DNA of 64,000 bases from Actinomucor elegans (lineage: Eukaryota; Mucoromycota; Mucoromycetes; Mucorales; Mucoraceae), in contig JAMSLZ010000005.1 of the NCBI GenBank assembly GCA_026027325.1, positions 2,480,001-2,544,000 on the forward strand, in the 5' to 3' direction. The number at the start of each line of letters is the position of its first letter. The first letter of the stretch is position 1. This document shows, in pieces, positions 1 through 11,639 of the stretch. The notes beneath the pieces were generated by a model, which was not told the DNA's origin, searched no databases, and saw nothing but the letters and a program-made list of their open reading frames with translations. A program made the translations under genes and the position numbers.

Positions 1-2122
1 TCATGGCGTTGAGGACAGCTTTAAGCTCATCTACACCTTGTACAATTTGGTCCCATACAAATCGGATATTACTAGTAGGAGGTTGGCGAGCCAAAGACCT
101 TTTTTTTCGAAGTGGCCTTTCGTCTGACTCATGAGCGGAGCTTTTAGAGTCCTCCGGTGTCTTGGTAGGCTCTGGTTTCTGGGCTGCATCTGTAGGTTTT
201 TTGAGAGACGATGGCCAAACTGGTAACTGAGCTTTGATAACTGTACGTTCATCACGTGGATGAACATCTGTGACCCAGCCAGCTAATGAATTTGCTTGGA
301 ATAGTTCATTGACAAAGGCATTTGTACAGTTATGCTGAAACAAATGAACAAAATCAGGAGAAATTGCATCGACATTTGATTCTAAAAATCCATCCACCGA
401 GTAATCAATGGTAACAGTATCATAATGCCTAATTGCAAAACTGTGCGATAATGTAGATGGATTGAGTAATGCAAGATAGTCATTTGTTACATGCTTATTC
501 TGGCTGGCTTTTTTCTTTTGAAAGAGTACTGAGAGCAGGTTACTATCTGTTGCGTCAAGAGCATATGATTGAAAACGCTTTGATTCGGCGTTCATCAGTG
601 GAATTAATGCAAAACTATTTCTATTGGTACCATGATACAAAGAAAGTGAAGAGGATGGTGATGAGACCATAGAAAGGGAGCTGTGAAACTGGGACCGTAT
701 ACCATCTTGGAAAGGCGCTAGATTGTCTGTAGATTCTGGATTGAACGTTCGATCCAGCGTATAGGCAAGTAGTTGTTCTGATGTATAGTTTACACAAAGA
801 TCATGAAAGCTGCCAGCTCGTTGCGCTGTGGCGAGATGGAATCCTGCTGTGTCTAATATGCTGATAGTGCGTAAACCTTGTTCGGTCTTGAGCTTTTGGT
901 TCAAAGCATTAACGATCCATAAAACCAAAACAGTATAAAGCGTATGAGCTAGAGAATCACGCTGCTGGGATGCAGTATCAGTAGTTAAGAAGGCTGTACA
1001 AAACTCATTGCCAATCAACTTGAGTTTATGGGTCAAAGCACTTTCCAACTTAGCAGTAGACACGCCCAAAGCTGCTGCGACCAGACTTAAGGTTTCCTTG
1101 TTTTTTATGCGGCATGACTCTTGGCTACCACTGCTTGTCGTTGCTCCCCCAGACCCAGTGAAAGCTGAAAAGGAGCCGTCTGTGAAGTGGTGCTTGTTTC
1201 CATCCACAAACTGTACATTACCCAGATGCAAAATAGCAGCTAATAATTGACACATTTGAGCTACAGTTTTTGTCTTGAAACCGCATATCTTGAGTGCAGC
1301 TTTAAAATCCGTGAAATGCACTAGATCTTTTTCACTGTTACGCTGATGATGCTGCTTCAAGTAACTAAAATTATTATGCGTTATATGTAGTGCTTGCTTT
1401 TCATCTGGAGTTGTGCCTGCCAAAAGCTGATAAAAAATATTATATTGTTGTGTATGATGGCGCGAAACTCTTGATTTATCAAGCAAGAAGATGGAGATGG
1501 AGCATCCTGTAATTCTCCCTCGTTCGTTGAATTGTAAGGTTTGGAATTGGTCCAGACACGATGCGGCCTCGTTATGATTTGATGCTGCGATCCCAAATGC
1601 TTCCATGATGGTATTAACTCCTAAAATTTGCTTTTGGATCTTCTCTTCTTTACGAGTATGGGAAGATAGGAACAGAAATTCTTTGATTAGGTGCTGCCGT
1701 GTAGTTGTTTTTCCCGATCCAGTCATGCCACTGTATAATAGAAGGAGGGTTAAAAATCAATCCAAGCAAAGTAGTAAACTCTAGTTATACCTGAGTAAAA
1801 TGGCTTGGTTTTCTGATCTCCTTCTCATCAAAAGGTATACTCTTGCTGCCATATCATAAACGTGGGGCTCTGGTGATGTAAAATGATCTGGAGAGATATT
1901 TTTGTATCCATGTTGGCCGTAGGCTTCCAATGTAGCGTCATTCAATAGCTCAAGTGGCTTGAAAGGATTGGTTACGATCAATCGATGCTGTCCGAGTTGC
2001 GTATAGGGTTGATCAGTTTTGAATCGAGACTGTAATAGTCGCAAAATAGCATCCTGGCCAGCGTCTATATCATTGCTTTTGATCTCTGGTAGCTGAATAA
2101 GATTCGAAAAGCTGGCAGTCAT
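1..2122 (-). CDS. Chitin synthase with N-terminal myosin-motor-like domain (partial)
   Basis: The start is the ATG at 2120-2122; the gene runs off the left edge. One 60-nt intron (1731-1790) splits the P-loop: the spliced product reads GMTGSGKT, the myosin GESGAGKT equivalent. About 687 codons are visible, all in one frame. Further motor landmarks are NERGRITG, MCQLLAAILHLGNVQF, a switch II-like ILDTAGFH, and CVNYTSEQLLAYTLDRTF. These match the motor-like head of fungal class V/VII chitin synthases, membrane enzymes that polymerise UDP-GlcNAc into cell-wall chitin and are guided by actin. The switch I segment, normally NPNASRFGK, reads NHNEAASCLDQF, so ATPase activity is doubtful. The membrane and catalytic part (QXXRW) would lie beyond the left edge and is not seen, so assignment to chitin synthase rather than another myosin-like protein rests on the type of motor domain. 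Confidence 0.85.
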
Positions 2123-4295
2123 TCTTTAAAGGCTTGGTAAATGTATATATATGAATAGGTGTCGATAAAAGTAGCTTTAGAGAACGTAAATTATGATTTC
2201 TTTGTCTATTTGGTATAGTCTTGATTGAAACTTAAAGGCATCCAGATTATGTGCAATTACTGAACTTCTATTATAGCTTATTAGATGCGTTTTTTTTTCT
2301 TGTAGCTTATCTACCGGCAATCTATTACAATGATCAAGCGTGTAGCTTTATTACAAAACGATTAAACAAATACGCGTGTCTAGCAGAAAGAGTAAAAAAG
2401 AGAGAGAAACAAGAACAAAACTTATAATTATAGATAAACCGCTCTTGTTCTTACATATTGAAGGAGGATACTTTTGGAGGGAGTTGAAGAAAATTAGGGC
2501 AAAGGGGCCAAGATGTTAGAAAAGACAGCGAAAGCAATGGAATATTATAGCAGAATTTGTTGGTTCTTTTTTTAGTGGACATAATGGCTGTATCGTTCAG
2601 AAAGAAGGAGTGCTATATACACAACGCAATGCAGGGGCTGTATTATAGGAAACTTAGGCAAATGACCAGCAGATTTGACTGTATGTAGCGTGTTTGATAC
2701 TTGGTTCTGATCTAATGAAGTTCTTTGGGTTAACATCAGGGATTTGTCGTAGACGTTGTACCTATCCATCATTTAGGAATTTTGTATGTATAACCATCTT
2801 ATGCTCATGCTCACTTAATATTTATTACTTCTATCTAAGTATTCAATGTTTGGCATAAACTCTCCTCTTGACCTACTTGATTTAGACTTGGATTCCGATT
2901 TAGTGATATTAGAGTATTTTCAACTCATACACAGAAAGGATCCACGCGAAAAGAAAAATTGCTATTATTTGATTAATAACGGTTATACATTAGCATACAA
3001 TTATCAATATAAGAAGGGCATTGAGGCAAAATTGAAGTCGTAACAGATGCAGTAGCTCATTTTGTTCCTGAATTATTAACCAGATGCGACATCTGGCCAA
3101 GGTTGGTTAAGGTTTTTCATATGAATAAGTGGACCACGCCTGTTTTCCAAGTTGGTTAAATGATTTGAATGTCGGAGATTTATAACTTCAATCACAGGGG
3201 CACTTTCAGTGAACCTTGACTTTGATCTCTCTTTTCATGACAAAAATCGAATCTACGCGAAACAAGCTTTAATAAAATTAGTTGATGCATCCAATAGTGT
3301 ATAGACCAGTTTTCACTTTATTGAATTACCATTGACAAAAGAATCGATTGAAATGCTATAAATATAATCATAGTTTGAGTGTTTTGTATCCATTAAAGTA
3401 TACAAAGAATATTGTCGTATTCTCTTCAATATGCTGACCTCAAGTTACAAATAGACTTAACCTTTCAAATTATATCTTTGATTCCGACAAAGAGAAAATT
3501 TATGGATGAAAAATTGAGTCCTAGGGTATTCTACGGTGATATATCTGGAATCGGATCATTTTTAACAGCTCTACATTTCACGAGTGATTCCAGTTAATGT
3601 CTCGTCTAATAACTAACGCATGTTCATAATGGAGCATTGTGGTTATTGGAATTATTATTTGATCGAAGCAAGTAGAACGAGTATATTACAGTTTAAGTAC
3701 CGGCTGTAAATTATAGACATATGTAAATAAATAGATAAGGTCCAATAGTCGATAGATTTCTTCATTGATTTCGATCAGATGTCACCTCAGATATGTAATA
3801 CAATTCATAATAAATGGCTGCATTTATTAAAAGCTTTATTTTACTATAACTGTAAATTACATGTACTGCATGTAAACCTGACCTAATAATTTATAGATCT
3901 ATCGTCGATCCCGGTCAAATGTCGCATTTGATTAATTCTTTAATTAAAATACGACAGGCATGTTTTATATCGGTGGTAATTGGTTGTATTCGATGAAACC
4001 ATTGCAAACGAGTAGTGAATCATTAAATATCTTTATTCAAAATGAACTGCTGTATCCGTTATATATTTGTTAATTTATAGCCTTCATTAGTCAAGTTAAA
4101 TTCGCATGGCTGATGAGGTAGTGGACATTAATATCACTAAATGGGGAACCATCTCTATCAGCAAATTGTAGTTACAAGTGCTTACTCTATATAACAACAA
4201 ACCTTGCCTCAAATAATAATTTTACACAAAATGCGGAATAGAATTTCGCTTTATTGTGAGCTTTTTGGTGAATGCTCGTTTTGTTTAATTCATGT
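2123..4295. other. AT-rich intergenic region with diverged repeat copies
   Basis: No convincing gene is seen; the short ORFs here lack recognisable motifs and splice partners. From about 3077 onward there are degraded copies of the dispersed repeat described elsewhere: a core reading ATGTCGCAT near 3077-3099 on the minus strand, and plus-strand copies near 3777-3792 and 3917-3934. Between copies, phrases such as TTCAAAATGAACTGC and GCATTTATTAAAAGC recur. Confidence 0.6.
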
Positions 4296-4679
4296 TTAAT
4301 GCGGTGTAGTAGGTATATAATAAAATCCAGCCACTAAGACAATATAACTCAAGATTAGAATGGATCCTTTAAAGTAATTGGATTTTCCTTCTTGATAGGT
4401 ATAGGTCAATAAAAATACGGAAAAGATAACCGAAATCACGTCCCATCTAGATAGCAGCAAACTATCACATAGAGAATATATTAGAGCTTCTTCCTGGTAG
4501 TTGTATCGAATGCACTTACTTGAAGGTGTATTTTGGTAATTCTTCCTTTCCCCAATTATACCATAAAGAAAATGCTACCATAGCGGGAACTTGAATCAAA
4601 CATACTTGTAGAGCATAAGCTGAACCAATTTCCATACTATATAACACAATAAAATAAGAATGAGTTCTATGAAAACTGG

Positions 4680-4719
<40 letters not shown>

Positions 4720-7167
4720 TTAGCACAATATTGCCATTAAGCGCAAATGAAATAGCATTAGTAAACTCTGTGATATTAGGTACCAAAGCAAACAAGGTTA
4801 AACCCAAAAACTTTTCATCGACAGCTACGTTCTCCATGACCAAATCCACAGTTTCCACCAAAATTTCAGCAATAATCGAATAAAGCAATGTACAGCCAAA
4901 CAATACAGAGTAACTCATCGTTTTACTCCAGTTGGGAGAATCATGACCTGCAGCAGCTTCTTCCTCCTCTTCCTCCTCAGGTTCTTTAGCATGCACAAAA
5001 GCTATTGGCTGTTTTGCAATTGGAGTATAGGGCGCATCGTTGTGTTGTACATTGATGGTTGCTGGAGATTGTCCTTCGCCTATGTCAGTTGTTAAAATAA
5101 AGCCATGAAGCATAATTTGAAGGACTTACGTTGCGCAATGATGGGCGTTTGCTCATTAGGAGCTTGGTTGGGATGGATGATGTGAACAGGATAAGCTCTT
5201 TCGATTATAACATCGTGGTCAGTTTTGCTTGATGTTTTGCCTTCCCAAACCATATCAGCGTGCGTATGCAAACTAAACATTAATCCAATAAGATAGGCAG
5301 AAGGTAAGATAACAGCGCAGATCCACGTAAAAGGTTTGACGCTATTTTGATAAACAGGATCTTCAGCAGGATCCATTTGATCATAGTAGCAGTGATCGCA
5401 AGCAACTGTATCATTTGGCTCAGCAAATTCAGGGCAGCCTGTGCAACGTAATTCGAACTAAATCATAGAGATGGATTCAGTTTAGCTCGGATTTTTAAAA
5501 AAGGTACAATAGCTTACTGAACCAAAAAATTGATAGAATAATGTAGGCGATAGGGCACCAATAATAGCCATGATTAGCATTGTACCAGTAACACCTATTT
5601 AAATGTATTGTTATTTGTATACAATGTCATCGGCGTTCATGTATTATTTACCTGCACTTTTAGCATTAAACCTTTGTTCCTTTCTTTTAACTGCACCACT
5701 AACCATAGAGAAACCAGGCAAAAGTAAGACACCAGTCAAGATACTACCAATCAATGAACCTTCGACGAGAGAACTTTTACCCCCCATCAGAGCGACTGCA
5801 TACAAGATAATCTCGATAATACTACCAAATGTAGCATTGATGACAGCACCTAAGCCCATGCTACTCTGTGCGGAAACGGAACTGACGCCCATACCAATGA
5901 AATAAGAAAGGGGAATAACGGAAGCCAAAGATAAGCCAAATATAACATGTGGTGAGGTGATCCAAGAGTTGGGAAATTGTCCCTTGAGTACATAATCATT
6001 GAATATAACAAAGAAGACAAGTGGAATCAAGTTGATGAAGATGATATTGATACCATTGTAAGTGTATTTGTAGTATTGCAATCCAAACGCTTGATAAGTA
6101 CAGAGCAAAATGACGGTTGGTTGAGGATGCGCGCTTGTCAAAACGGAAGGCTTTGAATGAAAGCGGAGGCTGAGTGGATGACGGCGCAAATGTCGAGTCA
6201 AGATATAGTTAAGTTTGGCCATGGGAACCGTTACCACGCACATCCAACAAATAGAAGATACCAGCAATAATAAGGGAGCTAAGAAAAATGAGTTTGTGAT
6301 CTAATCTTGTATTTATACATGTCCTATTACCAATGATTGTAAAGAAGAGGAAATAGTAAAGACAAGCGACAGGTCCCATCTTGATTGTTTCATAGACTGC
6401 TTTGAACCAATTATATCTTTTACGCTTGTGATGGATAAGCCTATCATTTTCGCTTTCTTCGAAATCATTGTCATCATCAATTAACACTGAAGTTGAACTT
6501 TCTCGTTCCAAGTGATTCATGACTGAAGGTGTGATTTCCACTATTCTTTCTACATATCTTCCAAATGGCCATAACAAATAGGAACTAAGTTCTCGTAACA
6601 TTGTGCCAAATGCTCGACCTCCACAAAGGGACATCACTAGTGAAACCAGAAGAACTACCAAAGCTAACCACCAACCAAATATCAAGGACCAGGCCAAGTT
6701 GCCTGGGTTCAAAAACAGTTCCGAAGATTGCGACGGAGATGAATGTAAGGCACGGTTAGCTTTGCGTACAACTGAACGCGACTTTTTGTATAGTGCAGGT
6801 TTCCATAAAGGCAAGCCAAAAGGATGTTGTTTGTTCATAGCCTGTAATATAATAGAAACAGTTAATTTATAACCATTTATATATTGGTGTGTAACTTTAC
6901 GTCTTGTTTATCTTTCAAGGTGAGCTCATAATCTAAACTATTGAGTGAAAAACGATCACTCATGTTACTTGGTCGACGTGTACGTTGTTTGCTTAGTTTC
7001 AGACCGTCATCTTTATTGCCTTCATTGCTACTGCCGTTACTGTCTTCTTCTTCAACAATAATGGATCCATATTTAGAGGCACTACGACTAGGTCTTCTTG
7101 TTCTTCCATAAGAACTATTCGATAGTGATTTCTGGAGCTTTGGTCTATCCGAAGAAGACGGTTCCAT
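4296..7167 (-). CDS. Vacuolar Vnx1-type cation/proton antiporter (CAX family)
   Basis: Eight exons join in frame: 6901-7167, 6331-6841, 5652-6278, 5518-5594, 5130-5457, 4719-5079, 4520-4636 and 4296-4461. The N-terminal part is hydrophilic, Ser/Arg-rich and lacks a signal peptide, followed by many membrane segments. Two CAX half-repeats are visible: GLGAVINATFGSIIEIILY in exon 3 and FALVPNITEFTNAISFALNG in exon 6, with the acidic transport residue of each (E in SIIE, E in NITE). Between them lie the FGSFELRCTGC and CDHCYY cysteine motifs seen in fungal Vnx1/YNL321w-type exchangers, and a run of seven Glu. The long N-terminus and Cys motifs favour Vnx1 (Na+, K+ or Ca2+ for H+ exchange across the vacuole) over the short Vcx1 type; ion preference cannot be read from sequence. 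Intron 6 begins GTA followed by a 36-base A run on the sense strand. Confidence 0.88.
4681..4716. repeat. T36 homopolymer inside antiporter intron 6
   Basis: Thirty-six consecutive T on the plus strand, giving poly-A on the transcript that starts two bases after the 5' splice site of the 82-nt intron 4637-4718. The exact length is prone to sequencing error. Confidence 0.9.
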
Positions 7168-7776
7168 TTGGTATATTTGAGAGAAAATGCTAGTAGGAAA
7201 AAGAAAAGAGAACGTTAATCAGGGAATCACCGACTTTTTATAAGTAAAAAAAAAAAAAAAAATCTGATACGATATAACTCCGTGATTGCTTTTAAGTGTC
7301 AATCGAGTTCTAATCTCCCTCGCTTATTCATGCCGACGGATAAAGTTTCCGCTTCTCGATACCAATATCACTAAAACATACATATTATACGTAGTTCCTC
7401 TTAATCTTTACTTGAAATTAGATCAAAATGCACGCTTGGGGACTGTGATCAAAAGATTTAATTGCTGATAGGAATTGTTTTATATATACAGCCATCTTAT
7501 ATATCTTGTGCCATTCTGTCATTTATATAATAGTCCTCTTACAATATAGTCTTACTTCGTATGGGATTAGGCTTTGCTCTTTTATTTATGTGAACTATTC
7601 TCTTAGTTCCATGGACTCTAAATGTAGCGCTAACGTATTTTTTTAACATTATTTTTTAATGCCATCACGCGCGCGATCTTAACGTACGTTTACAAATTGG
7701 AACATAGCGCGATGCATGATTTTGCAATTCACAAATGCTAAAACTCTTGAACTTCAGACCACCTGTTGTTTGACGC
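7168..7776. other. Antiporter upstream region
   Basis: This gap contains the promoter side of the antiporter gene, a poly-A run at about 7247-7261, and otherwise AT-rich sequence. A short ORF at 7286-7468 has no recognisable features and is not called. Confidence 0.5.
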
Positions 7777-8071
7777 TCACAAAAATAAACCATTCAAGTT
7801 TGCCCAAATAAAAACGTCCTTTGGTAATGGCCCTTTAGGAATCAACAGTAATAATTCTTCTCTCAAGTAGTACAACAATAACCAAATATGCGGTATCGCT
7901 GCTAGCTAAATTTTTCTCTACTTCATAGTAATGCTCAAATAAACGCTCTCATGCCGAGGAATAAGCTGTCTTTCTTTGAATTTGCCAACCCATTTTGTGA
8001 CGATGGTTTTGAAGATCATTTAAGTAGCAGAACATTATGTAATGTATTTTGTCATAGGTAAATGTGATTTC
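7777..8071 (-). pseudogene. Broken coding remnant downstream of zinc-finger gene
   Basis: Minus-strand translation gives two protein-like stretches that do not connect. The first runs from about 8071 and includes YDKIHYIMFCYLNDLQNH and WQIQRKTAYSSA, then a TGA, then ERLFEHYYEVEKNLAS in the same frame. The second, in a shifted frame, includes PHIWLLLYYLREELLLL, then IPKGPLPKDVFIWANLNG, and stops at 7777. The composition looks coding (clustered hydrophobics, few rare residues) but one stop and one frame change separate the parts, and no intron of reasonable size repairs both. It may be a decayed gene or exons of a gene I could not assemble. No family is recognised. Confidence 0.35.
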
Positions 8072-8179
8072 TCATGAAAGGTTGTTTGCAAATAAAAGCT
8101 GTTTACGAGCATAATAGTAATACTAGTGCTAGTAGCGGTAGTTGTTGCAGTAATAATAACTCGACAGCTCAGCAAGCAT

Positions 8180-10094
8180 TTAGTTAAATGCCTTTTTCAT
8201 GCGTTCCATGATCGAAAGCTTGATAGATTCATTTGCAGGTTTGAGTTGTTTTGTGGCGATCTTGGCCAACTCAACAAGTATTTCTTCCAGTTCCCTGTTT
8301 CCAATCAAATTTAAGGTGTCCTGGTTGCCATAAAGATCAAATATTTGCGTAAGTATTTTCTTCGCATTGGTCTCACTTTCGCCAACTACAACTTCTTTCA
8401 ATACATCTTTTTCCATAACTCCATTCTTAAATCTCATACAGTCTGCTATTTTCAATAGAATACTTGACGCTACCATATAGTCCAAACTTGCTTCAGTGCT
8501 ACTTTTTTCTATCAAGGTGAAGATTGTGTATGGCCGGAAAGGTAGCGCATCTGTCCATTCTGAGGAGAATCTTGAGCAAATGTAGCTTGTAGGGCTAATC
8601 AAATAAGAACGGACTTGTCGGAGCTGAGAGTCAAGATCGTATGGATTGCTAATTTCTGCTTTCTTGGAAATTGTTTCAAGGGCTGCCTTCATGCTTCTGA
8701 GTGATATATACAACGACGTTTCTTTCGAAGGGGTAAATTCATATGTTGACGCACCAACTTCAGGGACTGCATTGTCTTTATCCAAACGCAAGCTTGAGGT
8801 TACGAGAGCATTAAAAACCATGGTGCCTATGATGAGTTTTCGGGATCGATCCTCTATTTTCGAAACAACATTGATACCCTCGTACTTGTTTGTAAAGTCG
8901 GGCGTGCTATCATCCATAAACTTTGTTCCAAATCTCTCGTAATGGGCATCCATTGATGGCTTTCGATTATATAGTTCAATGCAATTTATAAGTAGGATTT
9001 GTCTACCATCAACAAGTATAGCACCTGCTAAAAGCTGACCACTAGCAATTCTGTAATGAGACTTGTTTTTCCAATCTTGGTTCAGCACCTTGAGCAGAGA
9101 ATCGTTTATTTTTTCATATCCTTGGTGTCTCAACAATCCTGAATACTTCGAGCTTTCTAAACAATGATAAAGATAGTCTTCCGAAAAAAAAGTGGTTTCT
9201 CTACTACTTTTTCAATTTTTTCATCGCCAACTTCAAGTTCAAGGGTGATTGGAATTTCCGAAAATGCTGATAAGGTGTTTAGGTCGTCCTTTGAAAGGTT
9301 GATGTTGACATAGGCAGAAGACTTGCTTGTTTTCAAACACAAGGAAGCACTTCTAGTGTTGAATGAACTGAGCAAACTTTTGGTGATAGCTGCCTCTTGT
9401 GGTGTTGTAAACTGAAATATACTTTGATTTATACTGTCTTGAGTTTTTCTTTTTTTGATAGAGCGCGGGCTATTATCAATTGTTTGTTCTGGTATATTAA
9501 CATTAATGGGTGGCTCGCCTTCCATAACGACGTTGATGGCTACAGCAAATAGTTTAGAAAATATCAAAACAAACTGTGTATTGAATAAAATTTACTGTGT
9601 GATTTTTTTATGTGTGACCTCAAATTGTCCAATTCAAAGTAATGAGCATCGCAACCAACGCACATGTACCAAGTGTCGTAGTTTTCCTACACAAAAATAG
9701 TGTATTAGTTCTCAAAAAGTTTAGCAGAACTAGTTTTACTAACACTTCCGAAGTCTTCTAGTTGAGCTTTGCTAATGTACGCAATTCTGAAGAAAAGAAA
9801 AGAGGATCGTTTTAATCACAAAAAGTCTCTTTTATACTGTTATTATTTTTATTTTTATAAGCGTACCCTTCTACTTCGCTTTTTCTGTTTCTTCCGTTTT
9901 TAACTTTCCAGTTGATATCTGCTTCAACAAACCAATTATTAGTTTTGCAACCTGATCAATTCAAGTTCTTTTTGCTCAGACATACCATGCGCGTCTTTTA
10001 AATGGACTCTTAAATTGGAAGCATTGATATACTTCTTTTGAGGATCAACACATACATGACACCAGAATGCCTTGTAGATTGTTCTTTCAGTCAT
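8180..10094 (-). CDS. Unrecognised protein with two N-terminal zinc-finger-like motifs
   Basis: Exons 9986-10094, 9867-9918, 9744-9786, 9596-9686, about 9210-9539, and about 8180-9145 join in frame. The last junction is uncertain: a GTAGTAG donor with an acceptor near 9145 keeps frame. Exon 1 encodes FWCHVC followed by SNLRVHLKDAH (C-x2-C...H-x4-H). Exon 4 encodes YMCVGCDAHYF followed by LDNLRSHIKKSH, a second C2H2-like unit. Exon 5 has a basic IKKRKTQD stretch that could be a nuclear signal. The remaining ~320 residues are globular, beginning with ASGQLLAGAILVDGRQILLI, and match no family I know. Nucleic-acid binding is an inference from the fingers only. Coding-like remnants lie on both sides, suggesting a fast-changing locus. 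Confidence 0.6.
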
Positions 10095-10573
10095 GATTTT
10101 CAGAGCCGGAATTGTATGTTAGATAACAGAAAGATATGGAGAATTCAGGAAACAAACGAAATGCAACGACGCGGATTTTTAAATTGACAATGCGTCTTTC
10201 TGCTAACCAGTTTACACATGATTCCGCCCTGCAGAAATCGCTCTGTGCAATTCTTTCAACTGAAATGCATCGTTCGTAGGATTGTACTTTACCCTTTGCT
10301 TCCTTTGTTAAAAAATCACAGACCTTGTTCCAAATTTGAATATGATGTTTATGAACTCTAACAGCGCCACCAGTTCTAGTAAATAACTACTCTTGATCCT
10401 GTTCTTGGCTTGCAACCACTTAATGTTATGTTGCATAGAATGAACAAATTTTAAACAAAAGCGTTGGTAGCAGTGAAATGATCATCGGTATTCATTATTT
10501 CCATACTATCTAAATACATGTTAAGGATTAAGACAGTGATCTTGTTCTTTTCTACATTTTTATAGTCGACCAT
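10087..10573 (-). CDS. Probable small two-exon gene or lost upstream exons, unrecognised
   Basis: An ATG at 10571-10573 opens a 40-codon frame (MVDYKNVEKNKITVLILNMY...) that stops at 10451. In another frame, 10190-10395 translates without stops into a coding-like stretch with VRVHKHHIQIWNKVCDFLT, then KVQSYERCISVERIAQSDFC and CVNWLAERR. A GT at 10456 and an AG near 10396 would join the two in phase across an intron of about 60 nt. The second frame stops at 10087-10089, overlapping the proposed start of the zinc-finger gene by a few bases, so these may instead be its upstream exons; I could not find a splice that joins them in frame. No family is recognised. Confidence 0.35.
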
Positions 10574-10671
10574 TGTTTTAGCAATAATTTAAGCAATACT
10601 GACTAAATGAGAGCTCCAGCCTGGATCGAAGCTTATCACCAATCGAGAGTTAACTAGAAAGTCCCGATTTA

Positions 10672-11510
10672 CAAGACTTAAAATCAAGCTGCAAGACTTA
10701 AAATCAAGCTGCAAGACTTAAAATCAGGCTGCAAGACTTAAAATCAAGCTGCAAGACTTAAAATCAGGCTGCAAGACTTAAAATCAAACGCCGCAAGACT
10801 TAAAATCAGGCCGCAAGACTTAAAATCAGGCTGCAAGACTTAGAATCAGGCTGCAAGACTTAAAATCAAACGCTGCAAGACTTAGAATCAAGCTGCAAGA
10901 CTTAAAATCAGGCCGCAAGACTTAAAATCAAGCTGCAAGACTTAGAATCAAACACCGCAAGACTTAAAATCAAGCTGCAAGACTTAAAATCAGGCTGCAA
11001 GACTTAAAATCAAACGCCGCAAGACTTAAAATCAGGCCGCAAGACTTAAAATCAGGCTGCAAGACTTAGAATCAGGCTGCAAGACTTAAAATCAAACGCT
11101 GCAAGACTTAGAATCAAGCTGCAAGACTTAAAATCAGGCCGCAAGACTTAAAATCAGGCTGCAAGACTTAAAATCAGGCTGCAAGACTTAAAATCAGGCT
11201 GCAAGACTTAAAATCAAACGCCGCAAGACTTAAAATCAGGCTGCAAGACTTAAAATCAAGCTGCAAGACTTAGAATCAGGCTGCAAGACTTAAAATCAAA
11301 CGCCGCAAGACTTAGAATCAAGCTGCAAGACTTAAAATCAGGCCGCAAGACTTAGAATCAGGCCGCAAGACTTAAAATCAAGCTGCAAGACTTAAAATCA
11401 GGCTGCAAGACTTAGAATCAGGCTGCAAGACTTAAAATCAAACACCGCAAGACTTAGAATCAAACGTCGCAAGACTTAGAATTAAATACTGCAAGGCTTA
11501 AAATCAAACG
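10672..11510. repeat. 41-copy 20/22-bp minisatellite
   Basis: Tandem units of GCAAGACTTAAAATCAAGCT, with variants ending AGGCT or AGGCC (20 bp) and AAACGCC, AAACGCT or AAACACC (22 bp). A second variable site alternates CTTAAAATC and CTTAGAATC. I count 41 occurrences of the core, the last two degraded (one reads GCAAGGCTTA). A block starting near 10786 recurs nearly unchanged at about 11012, an offset of 226 bp, so the array grew partly by duplicating multi-unit blocks. There are no unique spacers, so it is not a CRISPR array. The 20-bp unit is not a multiple of three and no ORF runs through it. Confidence 0.97.
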
Positions 11511-11639
11511 TAGATATATAATTTGCTTATGTTGACCCAGGAGTAACTTGATATAAAATTTTCAGCCAACCTTGTTCAACCCAAGATCTATCACACCTTT
11601 TAGTCGAAGTTAGTACAGCTGGGTTTTATCGTGGGTTCG

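Noticed and set aside
2846..3043. 65-codon ORF beginning MFGINSPLDLLDL
   Set aside because: Short, no motif, no splice partner, and surrounded by AT-rich repeat-bearing DNA; not enough to call a gene.
10672..11510. CRISPR-like appearance of the 20/22-bp tandem array
   Set aside because: Units are contiguous with only small variants, there are no unique spacers, no cas genes, and the genome is eukaryotic.
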